Positions 57,957 through 64,000 of a DNA stretch of 64,000 nt are shown here, one piece after another. The notes under the pieces are model-generated. The model did no database searches. It saw only the letters and a list, made by a program, of their open reading frames with translations, and was not told the DNA's origin. Within the stretch, counting starts at the first letter, position 1; each line of letters opens with the position of its first letter. A program made the translations under genes and the position numbers. Source of the stretch: Stenotrophomonas sp. UBA2302 (GTDB lineage Bacteria > Pseudomonadota > Gammaproteobacteria > Xanthomonadales > Xanthomonadaceae); the NCBI GenBank assembly GCA_002345545.1, contig DDVW01000003.1:1-64000 (forward strand), written 5' to 3'.

Positions 57957-58511
57957 TCACCACATCAGATCGTCGGGCACCTGGAACTGCGCGTAGTAGG
58001 CATCGTCCTCGGCGTTGCCGGTGGACGCCGGCGTATCGGCGCTCTGGCCGTGGTCGAGCACGATCAGATCGGCGGCCCGCTCACGCACCTTCTCGGCGGC
58101 AACACGCGGCAACAGCTCGAAGCCCTCGCCGTGACGGACGATCACCACCGCACCGTCGGCCAACTGTTTGCGCAAGGCCTCGGTAACCAGCAGCGTACGG
58201 ATCAGCGTACCGTCATTGAAACGGTATTCCTGCTCGCCGGCACGCGGCAGCTTGCGGTCGGCGATGATCTGCCGGGCCTGCGCGCGCAGTTCCTCGGCAC
58301 GGCGCTGGGCATTGCGCTCGGCGGCCAGCAGGCGATCGGCCTCGGCCTTTTCGGCGCGCACGCGCTCGGCCTCGCGCTGGCTCTCGGTCATAACCGCCGG
58401 ACCTTTGCCATGGCGCGCCTTGACCTGCTCGCGCGCCACCTGCGAGACCTGTGATTTCTTGACCAGCCCTGCCTTGAGCAGCTGTTCCTGCAGCGGATTC
58501 GCCTTTGCCAT
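57957..58511 (-). CDS. DUF2058 family protein (YaiL-like)
   Basis: 184 residues starting MAKANPLQEQLLKAGLVKKSQ, the family N-terminus. The middle is a highly charged helical region (ERVRAEKAEADRLLAAERNA), and the C-terminus GAVVIVRHGEGFELLPRVAA completes DUF2058. It is thought to be nucleoid- or RNA-related only by composition. Divergent from the YgjP-like gene. Confidence 0.9.
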   Translation of the reverse strand: MAKANPLQEQLLKAGLVKKSQVSQVAREQVKARHGKGPAVMTESQREAERVRAEKAEADRLLAAERNAQRRAEELRAQARQIIADRKLPRAGEQEYRFNDGTLIRTLLVTEALRKQLADGAVVIVRHGEGFELLPRVAAEKVRERAADLIVLDHGQSADTPASTGNAEDDAYYAQFQVPDDLMW

Positions 58512-58584
58512 GTTCGTGATTCGGGTTTCGTGTTGCCGTGGCCTGCCATGATAGCGGCCAGCCCCACGCCCTGCCGACACATCG

Positions 58585-59082
58585 ATGCACACCCTGAAGT
58601 ACCTGAACGGTTATCCCGAGCACCTGCAGCAGCGCGCCCGCGAACTGCTGGACGCCGGCAAGCTCGGCGAGGCGGTGCGCAAGCGTTACGCGCAGCCGCA
58701 CACGGTGCGCAACGACCGCCAGCTCTACGACTACGTGCAGGCGCTGAAGGACCGTCACCTGCGCCAGTCGCAGCCGCTGGGCAAGGTGCTCTACGACGGC
58801 AAGCTGCAGGTGCTCAAACACGCGCTGGGTACCCACACCACCATTTCCCGCAACCACGGCGGCAAACTCAAGGCCAGCCGCGAGATCCGCATCGCCAGCG
58901 TGTTCCGCGACGCGCCGGCCGAGTTCCTGCGGATGATCGTCGTGCATGAACTGGCGCACATGAAGGAGGCCGAGCACAACAAGGCCTTCTACCAGCTGTG
59001 CCTGCACATGGAGCCGGATTACCACCAGTACGAGTTCGATCTGCGCCTGTATCTGACCGCGCTGGAACACGAAGGCAGCTGA
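58585..59082 (+). CDS. YgjP-like zinc metallopeptidase
   Basis: 165 residues with the zinc motif VVHELAHMKEAEHNKAFYQL (HExxH plus downstream His) and the start LKYLNGYPEHLQQRARELL. It matches the M48-related YgjP/DUF45 group. Substrate unknown. ATG 58585. The pseudouridine synthase gene follows 65 bp on. Confidence 0.9.
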   Translation: MHTLKYLNGYPEHLQQRARELLDAGKLGEAVRKRYAQPHTVRNDRQLYDYVQALKDRHLRQSQPLGKVLYDGKLQVLKHALGTHTTISRNHGGKLKASREIRIASVFRDAPAEFLRMIVVHELAHMKEAEHNKAFYQLCLHMEPDYHQYEFDLRLYLTALEHEGS

Positions 59083-59147
59083 ACCGGCCATCGCCGCTGC
59101 CGGCCAGCGGCGCTACACTCCCCGCCCGCCTTGACCTTGCAGCTGCC

Positions 59148-59858
59148 ATGACCTCCCCGATCCGTCTCGACAAGCGCGTGTCCGCGCTGCTGCAGTGCTC
59201 GCGCGCGCAGGCCCAGCAGTACATCGAAGGCGGCTGGGTCAGCGTCGATGGCGTGGTGGTGGAAACCCCGCAGACGATGGTCACCGGCGAAGCCGTCACC
59301 CTGGCTGCCGAGGCCAGCGCCGAAGCCGCCGAGCCGGCCACCCTGCTGCTCAACAAGCCGGCCGGTGCCCGTGCCGCCGATCTGCTGGCATTGCTGGTCG
59401 AAGACAACCGGTTTGCCGACGATGCCTCCGATATCCGCCTGCTGCGTCGCCATTTCCAGCGGCTGGACGCCCTGATGCCGCTGGACGATGGCGCCAGCGG
59501 GCTGGTCGTATTCACCCAGGACTGGCGCGTGCGTCGCCACCTGCTGGAAGCCGGCCCGACACTGGAGCAGGAGTACATGGTGGATGTCAGCGGCGAGCCC
59601 ACGCCGTGGGCAATGCCCAAGCTCACCCAGGGGCTGGTGTACCGCAATCGCGCGCTACCCGGCTGCAAGGTCAGCTGGCAGAGCGAGCAGCGGCTGCGTT
59701 TTGCGATCAAGGATGTGCAGCCGGGCCAATTGCCGTGGATGTGTTCCCAGGTCGGGCTGCAAGCCGGCCAAGTCCGTCGCCTGCGCATCGGCCAGGTGGG
59801 ATTGAGCAAGATGCCCGAAGGCCAGTGGCGCTATCTCCCGGCCGGCCAGCGCTTCTGA
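59148..59858 (+). CDS. RsuA-family pseudouridine synthase
   Basis: 236 residues. The N-terminal S4 domain (RLDKRVSALLQCSRAQAQQYIEGGWVSVDG) is followed by an RsuA/RluB/E/F-type catalytic domain. The catalytic motif, usually GRLDxxxxGL, reads MPLDDGASGLVVFTQD, keeping the aspartate but with proline for the arginine. The C-terminus QVGLQAGQVRRLRIGQVGL is typical. It probably modifies rRNA; the exact target is unclear. ATG 59148. Confidence 0.85.
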   Translation: MTSPIRLDKRVSALLQCSRAQAQQYIEGGWVSVDGVVVETPQTMVTGEAVTLAAEASAEAAEPATLLLNKPAGARAADLLALLVEDNRFADDASDIRLLRRHFQRLDALMPLDDGASGLVVFTQDWRVRRHLLEAGPTLEQEYMVDVSGEPTPWAMPKLTQGLVYRNRALPGCKVSWQSEQRLRFAIKDVQPGQLPWMCSQVGLQAGQVRRLRIGQVGLSKMPEGQWRYLPAGQRF

Positions 59859-59940
59859 GCGCTCGCTTCGGGAAGCACCGCAGCGCCCGCTGGATTTGGT
59901 CCACGCAAGCGGCCAGCGACGTCAGCGGGAGATCATCGTC

Positions 59941-60243
59941 CTACAGCAGACGCAGCAACGCCGCCGCAGCCGCACCGGCCAGCACCACCACCAGGAACGG
60001 CAACCGCAACAGCAACGCCAACGCGGCGGCGATCAATGCCCCCAGCCGCGCATCCAGTGCCAGGCCGGCGCCCGCAGACACCGTGTTCATCGCCGTCAAC
60101 GAGGCCAGCAGGCCGATGGTCAGGCAGCCGGCCACCCGGCTCATGCGCGGTGACTGCAGCCAGCGCACCGGTACCAGATAACCGGCGAACTTGATCGCCC
60201 ACGCCGCCGCGCACCCCAGCAGGATCCAGCCCCACAGCATCAT
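59941..60243 (-). CDS. azlD: AzlD family branched-chain amino-acid exporter subunit
   Basis: 100 residues, four hydrophobic helices. Typical AzlD segments: GWILLGCAAAWAIKFAGYLVP and LTIGLLASLTAMNTVSAG. It pairs with AzlC in exporting branched-chain amino acids. The ATG overlaps the azlC stop by ATGA. Confidence 0.88.
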   Translation of the reverse strand: MMLWGWILLGCAAAWAIKFAGYLVPVRWLQSPRMSRVAGCLTIGLLASLTAMNTVSAGAGLALDARLGALIAAALALLLRLPFLVVVLAGAAAAALLRLL

Positions 60244-60962
60244 TGCACCGGCTCCTTGCCGGTGTCTGGCGCCACATCCGGCTCCAATCCTTCATCGGCC
60301 GGCCCCTGCCCGAACCAGCCCCACAACGCCGACACCGCGGCTGCCAGCAGGATCGGCAGACCCGGCGGCAGCCATGGCAAGGCCAGCACCGTGACCAGCG
60401 CGCAGACCACGGCAATGGTCACCGGTTCGCGCGAGCGCAGCCGCGGCCACAACAGCCCGAGGAATGCTGCCACCGCCGCCCCATCCAGGCCCCAGCGGCG
60501 CGGATCGCCGAGCGCATCGCCCAGCAATGCTCCCAACAGGGTGAACAGGTTCCACAGCACGAACACGCCGATACCGGCCACCCAGAAACCACGGCGCTGT
60601 TCGGCCGGATCGGTCTGGCTGGCAGCGGTGGCCGCCGATTCGTCAATGGTCACCTGCGCCGCCAGCGGCTTGAGCCACCCGCGCGGCTGCAGCAGATGGT
60701 TGATCTGTGCCCCGTACACCGCGTTGCGGATGCCCAGCAGCGTGGCCGCACCGAACGCCGCCGCACCGGTACCACCGGCCGCGATCACGCCGATGAAGGC
60801 GAACTGCGAGCCTCCGGTGAACATCAGCAGGCTCAGCGCCACCGTCTGCAGCACGCTGAAACCCGAGGCCACCGCCAGCGCGCCGAAGGAGATGCCATAC
60901 AGGCCGGTCGCCAGCGCGATCGACAGGCCGATGCGTACCGCCGGGGTGAAGCGCTGATGCAT
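60240..60962 (-). CDS. azlC: AzlC family permease
   Basis: 240 residues with several helices; AzlC features SFGALAVASGFSVLQTVALS, MFTGGSQFAFIGVIAAG and LLGIRNAVYGAQINHLL are present. It forms the large subunit of an AzlCD-type exporter. It starts 4 bp past the sstT stop codon and overlaps azlD, so the three genes form one operon. Confidence 0.9.
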   Translation of the reverse strand: MHQRFTPAVRIGLSIALATGLYGISFGALAVASGFSVLQTVALSLLMFTGGSQFAFIGVIAAGGTGAAAFGAATLLGIRNAVYGAQINHLLQPRGWLKPLAAQVTIDESAATAASQTDPAEQRRGFWVAGIGVFVLWNLFTLLGALLGDALGDPRRWGLDGAAVAAFLGLLWPRLRSREPVTIAVVCALVTVLALPWLPPGLPILLAAAVSALWGWFGQGPADEGLEPDVAPDTGKEPVQ

Positions 60963-60966
60963 GGGG

Positions 60967-62172
60967 TCAACCTCGCGCGCGCGCCTGTTCTGCGGCGGCG
61001 ACGAACACCACGTCGGTGGAGGAGTTGAGCGCGGTTTCAGCCGAGTCCTGCACCACGCCGACGATGAAGCCCACCGCCACCACCTGCATGGCGATGTCGT
61101 TGGAAATGCCGAACAGGCTGCAGGCCAGCGGAATCAGCAGCAGCGAACCACCCGGTACGCCCGAAGCGCCACAGGCCCCCACTGCCGCCAGCACGCTCAG
61201 CAACAAGGCGGTCGGCAGGTCCGCGGCGATGCCCAGCGTATTGACCGCCGCCAGCGTCAGCACCGAGATGGTGATCGCCGCACCGGCCATGTTGATGGTC
61301 GCCCCCAGCGGGATCGCCACCGAATAGGTTTCCTCCTGCAGCCCCAGCTTGCGGCACAGCTCCATGTTGACCGGGATGTTGGCCGCCGAGGAACGGGTGA
61401 AGAACGCGGTGATGCCACTTTCGCGCAGGCAGCGCAGTACCAGCGGATACGGATTGCGACGGGTCACCACCGCCACGATCAGCGGATTGCCGACCAGCGC
61501 CATGAAAAGCATCGCGCCGACCAGCACATACAGCAGGTGCAGGTAGGTTTTCAGCTCGCCCAGGCCGGATTCGGCCAGCAGCGAGGCGACGATGCCGAAC
61601 ACGCCCAACGGCGCCAGCCGGATCACCATCCGCACCAGCCAGGTCACCGCCTGGGACAGATCGGACACCAGCGTGCGCGTGCTCTCGCTGGCATGGCGCA
61701 AGGCCAGGCCCAGTCCGATCGCCCAGGCCAGCAGGCCGATGTAGTTGGCATTGAGCAGCGCATGCACCGGGTTGTCGACGATCTGCATCAGCAGCGTCCG
61801 CAGCACCTGGCCGATGCCGCTGGGCGCATTCAAGCCGACCTCGGCGGCCTTCAGCGTCAGCGTGCTGGGAAACAGGAAGCTGGCGGTCACGCCCACCAGT
61901 GCCGCCGCCAGGGTGCCGAGCACATACAACACGATGATGAAGCGCAGGTTGGTCTTCTGCCCGTGCCGGTGGTTGGCGATGGAGGCGGTGACCAGCACCA
62001 GCACCAGTACCGGCGCCACCGCTTTCAGCGCCGAGATGAACACCGTGCCGAGCAGGCCGACCGCCCGCGCCCCGCCCGGCCACAGCTGCGACAGCACAAT
62101 GCCGGCCACCAGGCCGATGACGATCTGCACCACAAGGCTCGGCGCACGGAAGGAAAACGGACGGTCGCTCAT
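60967..62172 (-). CDS. sstT: Serine/threonine:sodium symporter SstT
   Basis: 401 residues. Dicarboxylate/amino-acid:cation symporter fold with the diagnostic stretches [40 protein letters not shown] and [21 protein letters not shown]. It imports serine and threonine with sodium. ATG 62172; longer frames are unsupported. It heads the sstT-azlC-azlD operon, an import gene coupled to an export pair. Confidence 0.94.
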   Translation of the reverse strand: MSDRPFSFRAPSLVVQIVIGLVAGIVLSQLWPGGARAVGLLGTVFISALKAVAPVLVLVLVTASIANHRHGQKTNLRFIIVLYVLGTLAAALVGVTASFLFPSTLTLKAAEVGLNAPSGIGQVLRTLLMQIVDNPVHALLNANYIGLLAWAIGLGLALRHASESTRTLVSDLSQAVTWLVRMVIRLAPLGVFGIVASLLAESGLGELKTYLHLLYVLVGAMLFMALVGNPLIVAVVTRRNPYPLVLRCLRESGITAFFTRSSAANIPVNMELCRKLGLQEETYSVAIPLGATINMAGAAITISVLTLAAVNTLGIAADLPTALLLSVLAAVGACGASGVPGGSLLLIPLACSLFGISNDIAMQVVAVGFIVGVVQDSAETALNSSTDVVFVAAAEQARARG

Positions 62173-62295
62173 CGCAGGACTCGGCACAAAGGCAAACCGC
62201 GATTCTCTCCCGGCGGTGCCCTCCACCGCACCCCCATAACGTCATGGATCGCCCTGCCATCCCCCATCCGCGGCAAACGCCGTTAGCATCCGCCC

Positions 62296-63876
62296 ATGGA
62301 AACAACGCCTCCCCGCTCCTTTCCCCGACGCCTGCTGCGCCTGTTCGGCCGCCTCCTCGGCGTGCTGGTGCTGCTGGTCATCAGTGGCCTGCTACTGGGC
62401 GACCGGCTCACCCCCAAGGCGATCGGCACGTCCTCCCACGTCTTGCCGGTGGAAGCCGGGCAGACGCTGCTGGACCAGCAACTGCAGCCGCTGTTCGTGG
62501 CCCATCCCGGCAAGAACGGCACGGTGTTCCTGTCCGAAGGCCTGGAAGCCTTCGCCGCCCGCGCCCTCATCACCCGCACGGCCGGGCGCAGCCTCGACCT
62601 GCAGTACTACATGTGGCACGACGACATGCTCGGCCACCTGCTGGCGCGCGAGGTACATGCCGCGGCCGAGCGCGGTGTGCGGGTACGGCTGCTGCTCGAT
62701 GACATGAACGCGGTCGGCATGGACCCGCTGATGATGGCGCTCGATGCCCATCCCAATATCGAGATCCGCCTGTACAACCCGTTCCGCAACCGCGACGGCC
62801 TGTGGCGGCTGGTGGAAATGGTGCAGCGGGTTTTCAGCATCAACCACCGCATGCACAACAAGGCCTGGACCGCCGATGGCCAGGTGACGATTGTCGGCGG
62901 CAGGAATATCGGCGGCGAATATTTCGATGCGCGCCCGGACGTGAACTTCCGCGACCTCGACCTGCTGCTGGCCGGCCCGGCGGCGCAGCAGGCCGGCAGC
63001 ATCTTCGACGACTACTGGAACAGCACGATGGTGGTGCCGATCGCCGCGCTGCACCCGACATCGCCGCAGGACCTGGAACGCTTCATCAGCCGGTCGGAAC
63101 AGGACACCCGCCTGATCGAGGCGCAGCCGTATCTGCAACGGGTGCAGGCCCATCTCGGCCAGGCCTATTTCGACAAGCAACTGGACCTGCACTGGAGCTC
63201 AGACGTGCAGCTGCATTCCGACCCGCCGCAGAAACGCCACACCACCGACCGCAGCGACTGGCTGGTCACCCGGCTGGTGGATGAGCTGGGCAGCGCGCGC
63301 CACAAGGCACTGTTCATCTCCCCCTATTTCGTTCCCGGCGATACCGGCACCGCCGCCCTGGTCGATCAGGTCGCCAACGGCGTGCATGTCGGCATCGTCA
63401 CCAATTCGCTGGCCGCCAACGATGTCGCCGCCGTGCACAGCGGTTACATGAACTACCGCACGCCGCTGCTGGCCGGTGGCGTGCAGCTGTACGAGCTGAA
63501 GGCACGCGGCAACGAACACAAGGCCTCCACCTTCGGCAGCAGCGGCGCCAGCCTGCATACCAAGGCATTCATGATCGACGACCGTCGCGGCTTCGTCGGC
63601 TCGTTCAACCTGGATCCGCGCTCGGCCTACCTCAATACCGAAATGGGCGCGGTGTTCGACGACCCCGTGCTGGCCGCGCGGCTGCGCACCGAATACCTGC
63701 GCCTGTCAGGCCCACAGCTCAGCTACCGGGTCTATCTCGATGCGGAGAACCGGGTGCGCTGGCTGGAGTGGGAAACACCGCCACCCACCGTGCTCGCCAC
63801 CGAGCCGGACAGCACCTGGCTGCAGCGCGCAACCGCCCGCGTGATCAGCTGGCTGCCACTGGAGTCGCAGCTTTAA
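62296..63876 (+). CDS. Phospholipase D family protein, cardiolipin-synthase-like (ClsC type)
   Basis: 526 residues. An N-terminal helix (about 13-35) is followed by two HKD domains: HNKAWTADGQVTIVGGRNIG and HTKAFMIDDRRGFVGSFNLD. The segment DLQYYMWHDDMLGHLLAREV is typical of the ClsC/PLD group. Likely role: cardiolipin or other phospholipid synthesis. It ends 4 bp into the convergent next gene. Confidence 0.92.
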   Translation: METTPPRSFPRRLLRLFGRLLGVLVLLVISGLLLGDRLTPKAIGTSSHVLPVEAGQTLLDQQLQPLFVAHPGKNGTVFLSEGLEAFAARALITRTAGRSLDLQYYMWHDDMLGHLLAREVHAAAERGVRVRLLLDDMNAVGMDPLMMALDAHPNIEIRLYNPFRNRDGLWRLVEMVQRVFSINHRMHNKAWTADGQVTIVGGRNIGGEYFDARPDVNFRDLDLLLAGPAAQQAGSIFDDYWNSTMVVPIAALHPTSPQDLERFISRSEQDTRLIEAQPYLQRVQAHLGQAYFDKQLDLHWSSDVQLHSDPPQKRHTTDRSDWLVTRLVDELGSARHKALFISPYFVPGDTGTAALVDQVANGVHVGIVTNSLAANDVAAVHSGYMNYRTPLLAGGVQLYELKARGNEHKASTFGSSGASLHTKAFMIDDRRGFVGSFNLDPRSAYLNTEMGAVFDDPVLAARLRTEYLRLSGPQLSYRVYLDAENRVRWLEWETPPPTVLATEPDSTWLQRATARVISWLPLESQL

Positions 63877-64000
63877 GCGATGCCTTCACGTTCTTGCGGA
63901 TGGACCCGCCGCCACAGCCAGCCGGCCACATGTGGCGGAAGGTGCAGGGCCAGTTGCGCCTGCGCCTGCTCGACCGACAGCACCTGCCCGTCGCACAGCA
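63873..64000 (-). CDS. C-terminal fragment of a minus-strand gene (cut by the window edge)
   Basis: About 41 codons read from the right edge to a TAA at 63873-63875, ending WLWRRVHPQEREGIA. The stop overlaps the end of the phospholipase D gene by 4 bp in convergent orientation. Codon third positions look coding. Too little is present to name a family. Confidence 0.6.
   Translation of the reverse strand, partial: LCDGQVLSVEQAQAQLALHLPPHVAGWLWRRVHPQEREGIA

Overview
The window looks like chromosomal DNA of a gammaproteobacterium of the Lysobacterales (Xanthomonadaceae), closest in flavour to Stenotrophomonas or Pseudoxanthomonas. The reasons are high GC, xanthomonad-style gene sets (a creBC/creD system, an RnfB-like ferredoxin next to metG, the order leuS-lptE-holA-nadD-rsfS-rlmH) and typical xanthomonad intergenic repeats. 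The genus is an inference from gene content; no rRNA or other marker is present to settle it. There is no CRISPR array, intact insertion sequence, prophage or rRNA operon.

Layout. 1-16 kb: an M28 peptidase, a hypothetical gene, and a dispersed Cre system in which creD, creC and creB (minus strand) are separated by an opposite-strand GGDEF-EAL gene and by a 0.55-kb hairpin-rich repeat; then rlmJ, an acetyltransferase, mfd and an HD-GYP protein. 16-22 kb: an acetyltransferase, a small membrane-bound HTH protein, gpmA, nfi, two pirins and aqpZ. 22.5-28 kb: a nitrite-respiration island (nnrS, a DUF2249 gene, a His-rich polytopic membrane protein, nirK, nirV, an SCO copper protein). Perfect FNR/DNR-type boxes lie in front of nnrS and nirK, and nirK has aberrant threonine codon use. 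28-30.1 kb: tRNA-Ala(CGC), tRNA-Phe(GAA) and tRNA-Asn(GTT) bracket a small accessory patch with a decayed AlpA-like gene, a secreted protein and a partial duplicate of that protein's 5' end. 30.1-36.5 kb: the ribosome/replication/LPS housekeeping block. 36.6-49.9 kb: a DUF998 protein, cnoX, a DUF4442 protein, a large membrane-anchored hypothetical, DUF502, a DUF885 peptidase-like protein, a serine hydrolase, a glyoxalase-fold protein, DUF2147, metG, a HAD phosphatase, an RnfB-like protein whose two ends are built from intergenic repeats, ridA and a second DUF998 gene. 50-64 kb: small housekeeping and stress genes, a transglutaminase-like/TPR protein, an Hsp70-like protein, a short MscS channel, sotB, a DksA-like zinc finger, a pseudouridine synthase, the sstT-azlC-azlD transport operon and a cardiolipin-synthase-like phospholipase D. 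A minus-strand gene is cut by the right edge.

Functional themes: nitrite reduction and nitric-oxide handling under oxygen-responsive control, with a plausible copper-delivery partner for NirK; envelope stress and cyclic-di-GMP signalling; and tRNA/ribosome maintenance. The strongest leads for follow-up are the inverted-repeat element between creB and creC, a cre-tag-like direct repeat in front of creD, the FNR-box/leaderless arrangement of nnrS, and the repeat-built termini of the RnfB-like gene.
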